Counted from the first letter of the stretch, positions 42,930 to 55,850 are shown. The stretch: DNA of 64,000 bases from Diadophis punctatus similis (GCA_023053685.1 JALIGW010000005.1:48332742-48396741), one strand, 5' to 3'. The notes: generated by a model not told the origin, from the sequence alone. Translations and numbers: made by a program.

Positions 42930-43222
42930 TCAAGCCATTCACAAGGAACTGAAAGTGGGGTTCTTTAAATGTTTTGGGGTGCAGTTTTTAATCTATTCTG
43001 AAGCCATGTTGACTACGGCAGATGGAGATTACAGTCCAAGAGATCTAGGAATATCAACTTGGAAGACTGACTTGAAAAATCCTTATATGTCTGCCTTAAT
43101 TTGAGTAGAAGTAGAACGTTTCCCTTTCCAAATTTAGGGTTAGGATGTTCGTGATGGTTTTGTAATGTCATTTTTGTTTTCTTTGGGTAGTTTCATTTTT
43201 AACTGTGCTTTCAAATAATGTA
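42930..43222. other. Stretch upstream of a LINE tail
   Basis: May be decayed LINE UTR, but no motif is convincing. Confidence 0.3.
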
Positions 43223-43224
43223 TT

Positions 43225-43274
43225 AGAATATTGTAAACCAAGTCTTTTTGAAGTCAGGCAGCCTTAAAATCAAA

Positions 43275-43275
<1 letters not shown>
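43225..43275 (+). mobile_element. LINE/SINE 3' terminus fragment
   Basis: attgtaaaccaagtcttttt and gaagtcaggcagccttaaaa follow the layout 'ttgtaaaccgcccagagt...gtcgggcggc' of reptile LINE tails and lead into AAAT units. Confidence 0.5.
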
Positions 43276-43353
<78 letters not shown>

Positions 43354-43406
43354 AAAATAAAAAATAAAAAAATAAAAAAATAAATAAATGAATGAATGAA
43401 TGAATG

Positions 43407-43455
<49 letters not shown>
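43272..43455. repeat. Compound array (AAAT)n - (AATG)n - (AGTA)n
   Basis: About 20 AAAT units, a short AAAAAT-rich break, four AATG units and about 12 AGTA units. It starts at a LINE tail. Confidence 0.95.
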
Positions 43456-43456
<1 letters not shown>

Positions 43457-43459
43457 TCA

Positions 43460-44000
43460 ATCTCTTGAATTAACTTCTATTTGTAAATACTGTTTTTTGT
43501 AGTAAGGTAGTAGCTACCAATTGCGAATGAATAATGTGGCTGTAATGGTAGACTATAGAAGAATTACCTAGAAGTTATCATGTAATAAATTAATAAGATT
43601 AGCTTTGTTAATTAAAATCTTTTTTTTCAAACAACTTTTGAACTCATACCAAGGAAGTCTGTTTAAAAAGAAGTTATAATTTTCTTTTTGCTATCATTAA
43701 ATGCTTCAATAAATCTATAGAAACATTCTCATTTTTCATTAAAAGTTGCTATAGATTTAGCTATTGGACAAAGTTTGTGAACACATTTTTTTTAACACAA
43801 CATGTGACAAATGCTACTCTTTTTTCTCTTTTCAGCTTAAGCGTAACTTCCTTCTTTGCTATCAAATAAACCACTATTCCCAGAAAGATTCTTTTGTAAT
43901 GAATGTTTGTTAGAGGATGAACTTGTGCGTAAAAATGGACTTTGCTCCTCCATTCACTGGTAAGCCAACATCTAGTTTGCTTTGCCCTTTTGTATCTGTT
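43460..44000. other. Stretch without recognised features
   Basis: AT-rich; nothing recognised. Confidence 0.45.
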
Positions 44001-44010
44001 TGGTCTGATT

Positions 44011-44760
44011 CAGGGGCGGGTTCCTAATTTTTTTACTACCACTCTGTGGGTGTGGCTTATTTTGTGGGTGTGGCTTGCCAGCCATGTGACCTGGTGGGCA
44101 TGAGCCTCGGGAGCTTGGCAGCGGCTGGAGAAGCATGGGGCATTGCCCACCCGCAACGCAACCTCCCGCAGTGGGAGCAGCAAGACCATGGCAGCGGTTC
44201 TTCTAGGAGGCTCCGTCTGGCCTGAATACTTCTCCCCATTCGATGATCCTAGGCTCCTGCCGCCCGTTCCCCCTCCCCTCAGCAGCTCGAGAAGCCTCGA
44301 ATGTGCGAAAATGCCTGGGATCATCACCGCAAGTTCGTGGCTTCTCAGACTGCTGAAGGGAGGGGAACTGACATAGGTCCTGCCACCCATTCCCTCTTCC
44401 CTCAGCAGCTCGAGAAGCCTCAAACGTGTGAAAATGCCTAGGATCATCACCGTGCGTTCGTGGCTTCTCGGACTGCTGAAGGGAGGGGAATGGAGATAGC
44501 TCCTGCCGCTGATTCTTTCAGCGTCTCATGCGCTCCCTCAGCCATCCTCCCCTGCTTGGACTCACTGTGGGGTAGGAAGGCAGCGCATGCGCAGTGCCGG
44601 AAGCTCGGCTTCTGGGCATGCACAGAAGAAAATGTAAAAAAAAATTTTTTTAAATGGCGGCGCCCAGGCACCGGCAACTGACCGCACCGGTACTGTGATG
44701 TCACCAGCGGGCCACTACCAGTGCTATAGAGTGGACTGCACCGGTAGGTACCCACCACTG
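44011..44760. mobile_element. Large hAT-like MITE, 750 bp, with duplicated internal hairpin
   Basis: Ends are CAGGGGCGGGTTCC and GGTACCCACCACTG. Target duplication GTCTGATT is perfect at 44003-44010 and 44761-44768. The subterminal part has two gtgggtgtggctt units. The core contains two copies of a 123-bp unit (agcagctcgagaagcctc at 44281 and 44404). Each copy folds as a hairpin with gcttctc(a/g)gactgctgaag. Opposed open frames at 44010-44450 and 44143-44376 arise from this core. No transposase code was recognised. Confidence 0.9.
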
Positions 44761-44769
44761 GTCTGATTA

Positions 44770-45555
44770 CATTAAATGAATATGGCAGCAAATCTGCCAT
44801 CAAAACGAAGTACTCCAGTTTAGCCATGATTTATATTATATTTATATTTTGAAGATATACATGTAAAATGCTTATGGGAGGCAAGAGGGAAAATTATAGT
44901 GAAATGAGTCTACAAAGTGTGCATGGATGGATATATGTAGCAAGGTGAAGGACAGGAGCAAGAAAAATTTGTATTAATTTAAATACATATATTTATCATG
45001 ACTCATATCATAAGTTGGGTGGGAATGTAGAATGGAAGATACAGAGGGGGAGTAATAGTAATAGTAGTGGTACAAAACATGTTCCTAATCAAGCTAGTAA
45101 AAGGGTGGAATTGTACATGATGAAATCACTCACAGGAAAAAATAGGGAGGAGAAGCCCAGAGAGAGATTCCAGGGAGGTTAATATTGTGTTTTTTAGATA
45201 TGCCATGTAAACACTGTTCCTTCCGTATCAGCTCTCATCTGAAAGAGCTAGTTATGCATCCACAAGGGAACATGAATAACACCAGTGCATTTTTTTTCTT
45301 TTGATATTGTTTTCTGCCAAAATACCTAAACTGGAATGACATGGGAAAAATTCAATTCTCATAACTTGGTTTGATGGCGTAATCTTGTGTATAGGAAAGA
45401 AGGTGTCTTCGTGGGAAAATCAGGAAATTAGTAATGTGCTTTGAACTTCATCAGCTATCCTTCCTTTCTTTTCTGCCAATACTGATTCAACTGCTGGATT
45501 TTGCTACTGGAAGTAAAATCAGCTTGAAGAAAATAAAATATTGAAGGTGTTACAA
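44770..45555. other. Stretch without recognised features
   Basis: Nothing recognised. Confidence 0.45.
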
Positions 45556-45565
45556 ACATGTAAAG

Positions 45566-45718
45566 CAGCGGTTGGTTGCTCCTGGTTCGGTCCGGTTCTC
45601 CGAACTGGTAGTGGTGGCAGCGGGAGGCACCGCCCACCCACCCAGGACACTTCTGCGTATGCACAGAAGCGTTGCGTGCGCGCAAACCGGTAGAAAAACC
45701 ATTTAGAACCAACTACTG
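45566..45718. mobile_element. hAT-like MITE (GGTTGGTT variant), 153 bp
   Basis: Ends are CAGCGGTTGGTTGCTCC and GAACCAACTACTG. Target duplication ATGTAAAG is perfect at 45558-45565 and 45719-45726. The core has cttctgcgtatgcacagaag, a decayed form of the CGCATGCG palindrome. Confidence 0.92.
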
Positions 45719-45969
45719 ATGTAAAGATATGAAGAACAGATATGAGCTGTTCTACAATTATGTTTGCTTCTCAATGTCTATTCAGGGTTTTTTGGTTTTA
45801 GCAAAATACTTCTGAATTGGATGTATCTTGGCCAGTTTTTGAAGAAGCTGATCAGCCAGCTGACCTGCCCAATATTCTCACATTGGTTCAAGAGGATATA
45901 TGCACAGCTTGAGTTTTCAGGCAGTATGTAGCCATTGAAAGGTTTTGCTATGGCTCAGAGTCATAAAAA

Positions 45970-47439
<1,470 letters not shown>

Positions 47440-47559
47440 CAGGTCCTTAGTTAGGACTTGAAGTATTAAGTTTTTACCAGTCCCAGACTGTGAATCAAAT
47501 TGGAGATTAAATCAACAACAACAATAACAACAACAAATTGTTTGAGATATATTAACTAA

Positions 47560-47635
47560 TTGTTATTTAGCCCAGAGTCACTTGCTTATGAGATGGTTAT
47601 ATAAATTTGACAAACAAATAAATAAAGAAATATTT
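47560..47635 (+). mobile_element. LINE 3' terminus fragment
   Basis: gcccagagtcacttgcttat...gagatggttatataaatttg then (AAAT)n-like units. This is the layout of reptile LINE tails. Preceded by a short (CAA)n at 47514-47537. Confidence 0.5.
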
Positions 47636-47639
47636 ACAT

Positions 47640-49515
47640 TTGGGATTCAAAGGCCTGGTATTTTATCCTAACTACTACATTACTTTGGTTCTGTTTTGGA
47701 ATACTATGATCCTTAGCTTTTCACAATTAATGTAAAAACAGTTTACCCATCTCTGGAATACTTTATCCCGTTTTTTAAAAAGATTGCCAGTTTTATCAAG
47801 TTACTTTGCTTATTTTTGATAAGCAATACCTAGAAAACTCTTGGATGTAATACTGTATCTTCGTCACCTTCACTGACTTTCTTTCATTAAGAATTTTAAA
47901 AGCATTGTTCACTATATTCTGTTTATGCCCCCCTTCAGAAAATAAGGATGCTTGCCAAAACTTGACAGCACTGTCCTTTGTAAAACCTATTGAGTAAATT
48001 GTATATAAATTCTTCTAGGCAAGCCCATGCAGATCAAGCCTCTCTGCAGATTGTTCCAAAGGATTCACTGAATAATCCAGTGTCTTATATGTGAAGTTTT
48101 TTTGGGTATAGAAACTAGGCATATGTAAATCAGTCCTGATTGAGGACAAATTGGAGATTTCAAAAGGGATTGATAAGATTTGAAGGTGTTCTCAAAATTC
48201 AAGGACAAACTGATTCACCTCTAGTCATTTTGAGACAATAAACGTTTCCAAAATTTTCAGTCAAGTTACTGACCCAGAGATGGGTTTAGTTCTGCAGATA
48301 TAGTTGAGAAAATGGAATGGAAGGAAAATTGAAGATTGTCTAAATTCCCCATCCCTCACTTGGATTGTCAGTGATATTTAATAATCATTACTGTAACAGC
48401 ATCCAATATCCTATTCAGATCTTATTCCAACATGGAAGGTATGAATGCATGATGATATATAATGTTTGAGTGAAAGAGATCTGAGTTTAGAAATGACTGG
48501 CTCATGCCTGAGTTTAGAAGCCTAAATCTACTATCATTGATAATTTGGGACTAATTGGCATACTCTTCAGAATCAGAACAAGGGGAGTAATTATATTTGC
48601 AAGATTGAGCAATGTTCAGTGGGTATTTAAATCAGACATGGGTAGCCCATTATCTTCATATTATATGACACCCTGAGTTCCAATTTTGGGGCCTTTACAG
48701 GCTCCACAATTCTGGAGAAAATTGTGATATTTTATGACAAGCTATCACTTAACTGGTTGAATAAATTGAAGAGTGAAGGATATACTATATAAAAAATGAT
48801 GATTAGCACATTCTTCAGGATTGTAATTACTAACCTTGGAAAAAAAGAACAAATTGTCAATATGTTGTGGCAGATGTTTACTTTTGGCCAACTTACTATG
48901 GTATAATGTAGAATTAATAGGAATTTGATTCTGTTAATTAATTCATCTATCTACAGGTGCAGGCTGAATATAAGGTGAAAAACGTGTGGTCATACATATA
49001 ACATATAACAAAGTTGTGTACTGCAGCTGTTTGTAGGCATTTCCAGGTCATGATCTCTAAACAAGAAAATTAGAATAAAAGGGAAATGGGAAAAGTTTAA
49101 AAAAAACTGAATCCATAATGAGGTATGTTTTAGACATTTTTCTTGAATTAGTTCATTTTAAATTTCCAGAGAGGGAAAATAAAAGATTGCAACAAAATAA
49201 GGCAATTTGAAGATCAACAAATTGCATCTCATTAAAAAAGACATCACAAATGGAAAGATCTGAATCCACCAGAGCTACTGGATCTAGGCTACAAAAATTC
49301 AGACAAGGCCAAAAATTGACAAAGAGATACGCCTTATATACTGCAAATGTTGTTGCTTTATTTTAGATCTTATCCTTTGCCTACTGGCAGTACTTTACCA
49401 TAAAAGCTGGATCAGAACAACAAAATATAAGTAAGCAAAGATATTCAGTGGGATATTCTTCATCATATTTATAATGAAAGTATTTAGAAGGGTTTTTTTT
49501 AGATTTTACCATAGT
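47640..49515. other. Stretch without recognised features
   Basis: Nothing recognised over about 1.9 kb. Confidence 0.4.
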
Positions 49516-49522
49516 ATCATAG

Positions 49523-49792
49523 CAGGGGTGGGTTCTGATTTACCTCACTGCTGGTTTGCTTCCTCATGCGCCACGTGGGCATGTGCGTGCATGCGCAGTG
49601 CTAAAAAACCAGCTTCTGCGCATGCCACCATTTTGTTTTTTGCTTCTGCGTACTTGCAGAAGCTGTTTTTTGCTTCTGCGCATGCGCAGAAGCTGGGTTT
49701 TTAGCACTGTGCATGCACGCGCGCCACATGGAGTGCCCGCACGGCACGTCAGGAAGCGAACTGGCAGTGAGATATGCCAGAACCCACCCCTG
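49523..49792. mobile_element. hAT-like MITE (GGTGGGTT family), 270 bp, with duplicated palindrome
   Basis: The 13-bp ends CAGGGGTGGGTTC and GAACCCACCCCTG are perfect inverted repeats. The core has a 22-bp perfect palindrome at 49672-49693 containing TGCGCATGCGCA (49677-49688), and a decayed tandem copy 40 bp upstream (49632-49653). The flanks show no clear 8-bp duplication. Opposed open frames here are artefacts. Confidence 0.88.
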
Positions 49793-49978
49793 ATACATTC
49801 ACAGAGGGCAGAGGTATGATTCTCCTCCTTATGTGTGTAGAAAGTAAGAGCATTCAGTGACAATTGGATGATATATATATTTAATGGATTGTTATTCATC
49901 CATCCAGTTACAGTACATTGATCATCCAAACAATGCTGAACTTCTCAAAGTGTGGTTCAGATTATTGGTGGTCCAAAG

Positions 49979-50254
49979 CAGAGGTGGGATTCAGCAGGTT
50001 ATGACCAGTTCTGGAAAACCAGTAGCGGAAATTTTGAGTAGTTCGGAGAACCGGTAAATACCACCTCTGACTGGCCCCGCCTCCATCTATTCTCTGCCTC
50101 CTGAGTCCCAGCTGATTGGGAGGAAATGGGGATTTTGCAGTAACCTTCTCCTGGAGTGGGGTGGGAATGGGGATTTTAACGTATCCTTCCCCTGCCACGC
50201 CCACCAAGCCACGCCCACAGAACCGGTAGTAAAAAAATTTGAATCCCACCATTG
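49979..50254. mobile_element. hAT-like MITE (GGTGGGATTC family), 276 bp
   Basis: Ends are CAGAGGTGGGATTCAGCAGG and TGAATCCCACCATTG. Target duplication GTCCAAAG is perfect at 49971-49978 and 50255-50262. The interior has ttcggagaaccggtaaatac, two diverged copies of a ggggattttgcagta unit, and ccacgcccaccaagccacgc. The antisense frame 49962-50333 is an artefact. Confidence 0.93.
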
Positions 50255-50348
50255 GTCCAAAGGTGCCCGCCAGATGGTCCATCACTGTCTTCCCACATTC
50301 AAAGTCTAGAGTTTGTATTAATCTGATTACCACTTCAATTTTGTCTGT

Positions 50349-50560
50349 GGAGATTCTAAGTTATCCAGGTTGTAGTTGTCTCAAAGCTTCCCCTCCCAAA
50401 AGGCAACTGGACTGTTTTTTCCTTAAGGAAGAAGAAGAAAATGTTTTTTTCCAAACTAAGTGAAACGTTTTCTTCTTTTTCCTGAAGGAAAAAGTAGTCC
50501 AATTACCTTTTGAAGAAAAAAGCACCTTGGAGACACCTCAGTTCTGAGTTCCAGAAAATT
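50349..50560. repeat. Hairpin-type dispersed repeat, palindromic copy
   Basis: The arms 50397-50446 and 50463-50512 are inverted copies (aaaaggcaactggactg...ccttaaggaagaagaagaaa against its near-complement) around a 16-bp loop. Weaker complementarity continues outward (ttgtctcaaag / cttggagacac). It matches the half copy at 3.14-3.27 kb. Confidence 0.7.
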
Positions 50561-50564
50561 AATT

Positions 50565-50895
50565 CAGTAAAAATTGCAAGTGGTAAAATAAATAGCAACA
50601 TGACTACTGGAATTCAGAACACTGATAACAGTCAGTGAACAGGATCCTCTTAAGCAAATAACCTAGAAAACTTACAGATATAAGAGGACTTACAATGTTT
50701 GTAAATCAATGAAAATAATATATATTAGCATTAAAGATCACCTTTACCAGAAAAGAGTTTAAATTTATCTGACCATACTATCAATCTATCCATATCAAAG
50801 TTATATCTTGACTAATTAATCCTGACCAAACACAGCCACAGAAAAGACAGATTTAAAGATTTTTTTTAAAAAAACTGAAAAGCAGGGACAGGTAT
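50565..50895. other. Stretch without recognised features
   Basis: Nothing recognised. Confidence 0.4.
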
Positions 50896-50899
50896 TCCT

Positions 50900-51345
50900 T
50901 TTTTCCATTTTACTTGCTGTAAAATAGCCTCTGACATTGCATTTTGTTTAAAAACCTCTGGGACCGCATCCTACCACATTCCTCCCTACGACCAGTGAGG
51001 TCCCACAGAGTGGGCCTCCTCCAGGTTCCATCAGCCAAACAATGTCGGTTGGCGGGTCCACGGGGGAGAGCCTTCTCTGTGGGAGCCCCATCTCTCTGGA
51101 ACCAACTCCCACCAGAGATCCGGACTATCCCCACTCTACTGGCCTTCCGCAAAGCCGTAAAAACATGGCTCTTCCGGCAGGCGGGGTGAAGAAGAAGATC
51201 GGATTCCCCCTGACCATAGGTTTTAAAATGATGTTATGTTCTAATTGTCATTTTATTGTACTGTTCTTATTCCTATTGTACGCTGCCCTGAGTCCTACGG
51301 GATTGGGCAGCCTATAAGAACTTTTAATTAAATTTAATTAAATTA
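50900..51345 (+). mobile_element. LINE 3' end (CR1/L2-type ORF2 C-terminus plus UTR)
   Basis: The frame 50944-51189 reads VPSAKQCRLAGPRGRAFSVG then SLWNQLPPEIRTIPTLLAFR and KAVKTWLFRQAG, ending in a stop. The UTR has tgtacgctgccctgagtcct and ggcagcctataagaac, and ends in AATTA units. Same group as the fragments at 0.3, 63.73 and 63.94 kb. 5'-truncated. Confidence 0.75.
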
Positions 51346-51349
51346 AGAA

Positions 51350-52045
51350 GAAATGAAGATTTAGTAACTTGTTGAAATAGTTCAATCAGTATAATTTCAG
51401 GAGCCAATGCAATTCATGCTTTGAAAGTGCCATGAACAAGGACAATTGCAATCTATTTCTAAAACAAAACAAGACATCTGTCCCATCTAATTTTTTCAGA
51501 TTTGAGTTTTCCTAATATAGTTCAATATTAATCTGGGGGAAAGAGGGGAAAAAAACTTTGTACTTTTGTAACTCCAATAACCTGTTTTTGTAAAAGAGGA
51601 AGAATTACCAGGGTTCTGTTATGTGTGACTATAGAGTTGTAATATGTAATTTTGCTAGAGATATAAGAAATTATGCAGGAGGAGTATTTCTTATCTGTCC
51701 TGTAGTAGATAATCATTCTTGCAGCACAAAATCTAGCTATGCTGTTGAAGTGCATTTTGAATACCTCTCCCTGTTGTCTGTGTGAATGAATGATCCTAAT
51801 AGAATCCCAGCAGTGCATTTAAACTTTATTTCCTAGGTTAATCAGGCTAAAAGATGGTTTTATAAACAACCAAGTTCCCCACAGGGGGGCAAGATCCTTA
51901 CATTTAAATGTGCACATGCACACACGCATAGAGAGAATGCTTGCCTTAGTTATTTCTAATCAGAAAACTCAAGCACTAAAAATAGGAAGTTGATGAAACT
52001 CATTGGGAAAATATTTTATTTTATTTCTTTCCCCCTTTTTGATAT
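51350..52045. other. Stretch without recognised features
   Basis: Nothing recognised. Confidence 0.45.
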
Positions 52046-52049
52046 ACAG

Positions 52050-52112
52050 CTTAATAGCTCGAAATAGATCTATAATAGTCTCCCTTTATTTTCATTTATC
52101 AGCAAAAAATGC
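52050..52112 (+). mobile_element. SINE tail, first copy of a dimer
   Basis: tagctcgaaatagatctata and agtctccctttattttcatt then cagcaaaaaatgctacaca. The same tail recurs 328 bp downstream (52385-52445). Confidence 0.75.
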
Positions 52113-52288
52113 TACACATATAGAAGATAGTGTGTCGGCTATAGAAACTGCCTGGATGGTCCCAGAGAGGGGCCGAAAGGCAAAATGAAAGCTGTGATAC
52201 TTTCTCCCATATTTGGGTACACCAGGATAATACGACAGAAAAACATATACTGTATAACCCTTTCCTGGTGAAGAGCTGATAGGGAATA

Positions 52289-52439
52289 GAGCCTGTGGCC
52301 TAATGGCTAAGCTGTTGCCTTACAAGGCAGGCGGCCCAGGTTCAAATGCCAGTAAGGGTGTGGCTATCTGACGAGAGCTAAGTAGCTCGAAATAGATCTA
52401 TAACAGTCTCCCTTTATTTTCATTTACCAGCAAAAAATG

Positions 52440-52445
<6 letters not shown>
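52289..52445 (+). mobile_element. tRNA-derived SINE with GCAAAAAATG tail
   Basis: A-box-like tgtggcctaatggctaagct and B box ggttcaaatgcc at 52339-52350 give a tRNA-like head. The tail ends gcaaaaaatgctacacac and leads into (CA)n. It is distinct from the gagccgagg SINE family. The 5' boundary may lie further upstream. Confidence 0.8.
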
Positions 52446-52473
<28 letters not shown>

Positions 52474-52548
52474 TTGTATGTATATGTATGTGTGTGTGTG
52501 TATATATGTGTGTGTGTGTGTGTATGTGTGTGTGTGTGTGTGTGTGTA
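52443..52548. repeat. (CA)n / (TATG)n / (TG)n array between opposed SINE tails
   Basis: CA units, mixed TATG/TGTA units and TG units. The array sits between a plus-strand tail (52385-52445) and a minus-strand tail (52546-52600), so the block is a large inverted repeat. Confidence 0.9.
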
Positions 52549-52600
52549 GCATTTTTTGCTGATAAATGAAAATAAAGGGAGACTTTATTTATAGATATAG
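52546..52600 (-). mobile_element. SINE tail fragment, minus strand
   Basis: tgtagcattttttgctgata and aatgaaaataaagggagact are the complement of the neighbouring tails. It is followed by degenerate ATAG/ATAT units to about 52,680. Confidence 0.75.
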
Positions 52601-52689
52601 ATATACACATATATATATATATGTATGTGTATGTATATATACAGACATAGACATGGACATAGACACATACAAATATATATACACAAATG

Positions 52690-53200
52690 GCCCATACAAT
52701 TCTGTCTTTTCTATTTTTGATCTTTAATCCCCCTTTCCTTGTTAGAATAGCAAAGCCCTCCTGTCTTTCTAATAAAAAATAGCTAGGAAAGCGTTCAGTG
52801 CAATATCCCTTTGATCAACAGAAGGCTGTCAACTCTTGCCGCTCCCCCCAAGTCCAGGCCTTGTTCTTGGCTAACAGTGGAAATAATACCCTCTGAAAGA
52901 AACACCCTAGGTGTCCTGCAAACCATCAGTCATTCATGCACACACACAGAGTCTTGCCCATCTTCTAGCTTCTGCTTTACTACTTTCCCGTTCTCTCCTT
53001 CTCTTTTCCTAAACCTTGATTTGATTTCTATCCAAATGCCAGCCAATATGGGATGGGACTGTCTTTCTGTCAGAAGAGTCTACCATTCCAGAGAGTGAAA
53101 CCCTCTGCTCCATCAGTAAATATGGCCATGTTTCCTGAGATACTCTGATTTAAGAATGACAGAAAAAGAGGAGTAAATATAGACAAAACCAGCATCCAGG
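52690..53200. other. Stretch without recognised features
   Basis: The frame at 52811-53098 is Ser/Pro-rich but has no motif or splice context. Confidence 0.4.
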
Positions 53201-53202
53201 CA

Positions 53203-53487
53203 AGGAGGAGGAGGAGGAGGAGGAGGAGGAGGAGGAAGGAGGAGGAGGAGGAGGAGGAGGAGGAGGAGGAGGAGGAGGAGGAGGAGGAGGAGGAGGAGGA
53301 AGGAAGAAGAAGAAGAAGAAGAAGAAGAAGAAGAAGAAGAAGAAGAAGAAGAAGAAGAAGAAGAAGAAGAAGAAGAAGAGGAGGAGGAGGAGGAGGAGGA
53401 GGAGGAGGAGGAGGAGGAGGAGGAGGAGGAGGAGGAGGAGGAGGAGGAGGAGGAGGAGGAGGAGGAGGAGGAAGAAGAAGAAGAGGT
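53203..53487. repeat. Purine-only (GGA)n/(GAA)n tract, about 285 bp
   Basis: GGA units with AAGGA breaks, then GAA units (53302-53378), then GGA units again, ending in GAA. One strand is entirely purine. It gives a spurious Pro/Leu/Ser homopolymer frame on the minus strand. Confidence 0.97.
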
Positions 53488-53489
53488 TG

Positions 53490-54945
53490 ATATATCATCA
53501 TTTTATAACCTAGTTCTCCTAATGAAACAATTTCAATGATTTGTTTCACCAATTCAGATTTTTGAGTGAGAGATCCTATAACCGCTGCATTTAAAAGCAA
53601 TGCAGATGCTATGACTTCCAGACAGACTGTTCAGCATATTAGAAAGCTAATTGGGGGTGGTTTTTTTGTTTATTGCTGAGATTATAAGCCATCTATGTTC
53701 CCCCTTATCATAATGTCAGGCTGTGATGTACAGTTTGCACATGTGAAGTAAAGGATATAATTCAAGGCAAACAATTACAGTCAGCTCTGGAACACAGAAT
53801 TGCCTTTTCATGCTTGCTGAAAAAGCAAGGCACAAACGGAGAGCTGTATCTTGATATTTATGTCTGAAAGGTGGGAGTTAAAGAAAGTGCTATAAAAGAC
53901 TATTACCATCTGACAATGCTTTCTGCGAAGAGATCTTTCTCAAAATATGTTTCAGTCTAGCTATGTTCTCTGTGCCAACGGGAATGTGTTTTTAAAAATC
54001 TGCAATGACTGAATATGGCTTATTGTGCAAACTGCAAAATGTCAGACTGCAGTGGAAAGAAATACAGCATTGCAGTGCTGGTGTGCTGAGGCCCCTGGTA
54101 GGAAAGCACAAGCCATTAAGTGGAAAATTCCTGCAGAGGATGTGTTTCCATTTCTAATATGAAGAAAGAGGGTGTTGTTAGAGGCGTGCATGTCTGTGGC
54201 AAATACAGAAAAGAGGAGAAGACGATGAGAAAATGACCTCATTGATCTCAAGGAATTTAAGCACAAGATGCTGTTTTGGCCTTCCAGATACATTCTTGCA
54301 GTGCTGCGCCTAAACAATCCTCCGACTCACATGTTATATAATTGTTTGCAAGATCCCCAACTTCACATGCCTGATGGTAAAAAAGAAGAGGGGATAGTTT
54401 TGGCAGAAAGGCAAGAGGGGGAAAAAAACACCAAGTATATAATAACAGTCAAGGAGAGGCCAAGGGAGCAGGCCTGTTGCAAACAGCATGTCTGTGTGAG
54501 GTTTAGTTTTAATTGCAGTCTAAATACTAGCAGAATGATGGCACTAGCTGTTTACTATAACACCAACCCTTTCAACAGAATATAAATTTTCCATTTCAAA
54601 GGCTGGCTGGGGGAGAAGAACTGTGTTTTTGTGAGTCTGTGTGCATGTATGGAAGAATGTGGTTTGAAAGGCAGTATTCTAAAGGCAATTTAAATGGCAT
54701 TCTCTGAGTTAAGGAGGTCTAACCTGCTTACATTAAAAGAATGTCATTTTCTTTCGGCAGGACCTTCTATAGTATTGACTGTGAATTCCCAATTTGCCAC
54801 TTGATGCCAGCCTAACTAATCAAAGGCATGAAGGCTTTATTGCCATTGTTGCCATCTTTTTACCATCTGCTGTTGGTGCCATTGTCAACCGGAATAGAAA
54901 TCATGAAATCCACATGAATATAATATCAATATAAGCAAATTATAA
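53490..54945. other. Stretch without recognised features
   Basis: Nothing recognised over about 1.45 kb. Frames at 54042-54317 (-) and 54268-54585 (+) lack motifs. Confidence 0.4.
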
Positions 54946-54954
54946 CAGAAACCA

Positions 54955-55850
54955 AGGCAAGTGTGTCAAAAACAGTTCACTCCAAACAAATCTTATTTTA
55001 TTCTTTGACAAAGTGACTAAATTAGTGGACCAGCGAAATGCAGTGGACATAGTATATTTGGATTTGAGTATGGCATTTGACAAAGTAGACCACAACTTGC
55101 TTCTTGGTAAGATTAAAAAATGTGGGGTAGACAGCATCACCACCAGATGGATTTGTAACTGGTTGACAAACCACACTTAATGTGTAGTCCTCAATGGAAC
55201 TACATGTACATGAAAGGAAGTAAGCAGTGGGGTACCTTGGGTACCATTTTAAACCCAGTACTCTTCAATATCTTCATAAACGATTTAGAAGAGGGAATAG
55301 AAGGGGAACTTACCAAATTTGCAGATGATACTAAGCTGGCAGGAATAGCTAACACTCTAGAAGATAGGCTCAAGATCCAGATGGATCTTGACAGACTTGA
55401 ACACTATTTAACAAAGTGAAATTCAATGTAGAGAAAAGTAAGGCTTTATTTAGGCAAGAAAAATCAAATGTACAGGTACAGATTAGGCTGACTCAATAGC
55501 AATAACTGTGAGAGGGATCTTGGAGTCCTAGTGGACAATCACTTAGATATGAACCACCAGTATGTGGCAGCAATTAAAAAAAGCCAATACAATCCTAGGT
55601 TGCATTAACAGAAGGATAGACTCAAGATCACATGAAGTATTAGTAACGCTTTGTAAAGCCTAAGTAAGACCACACTTAGAATACTGCATCCATTTTTGGT
55701 CACCATATTAAAAACAAGATATTGAGACTCTGGAAAGAGTGCAGAAAAGAACAAAGACGATTAGAAAACATATGAAACATACAAAGAGCAATTGCAGGAA
55801 TTGGATTTGTCTAGTCTAACGAAAAGAAGGACTTGGGGTAGAAAAGTAGA
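54955..55850 (+). pseudogene. Decayed CR1 ORF2 fragment
   Basis: Begins at the CVKNSSLQTNLILFFDKVTK equivalent and runs through motif A (YLDLSMAFDKVDHN) and a deleted motif B to a preserved motif C, KFADDTKLAG at about 55,312. It continues to LTKRRTW-like code at the end. Frameshifts and stops interrupt it repeatedly. It lacks both the 5' part and the 3' UTR. The intact FADD here shows that FADY at 20.4 kb is a change in that copy and not the family state. Confidence 0.88.

Noticed and set aside
44010..44827. Long opposed frames in GC-rich DNA as a possible gene or CpG island
   Set aside because: The segment is bounded by MITE ends with a perfect 8-bp duplication, so the GC content belongs to the mobile element.
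49523..49792. An 8-bp target duplication for this MITE
   Set aside because: The flanks (tatcatag / atacattc) do not match well enough to claim one.
52811..53098. 95-codon frame as an exon
   Set aside because: No splice-site pair, no motif and a composition like the surrounding DNA.
53070..53600. 176-codon minus-strand frame with polyproline and polyleucine
   Set aside because: It is the complement of the GGA/GAA tract and has no flanking coding signal.
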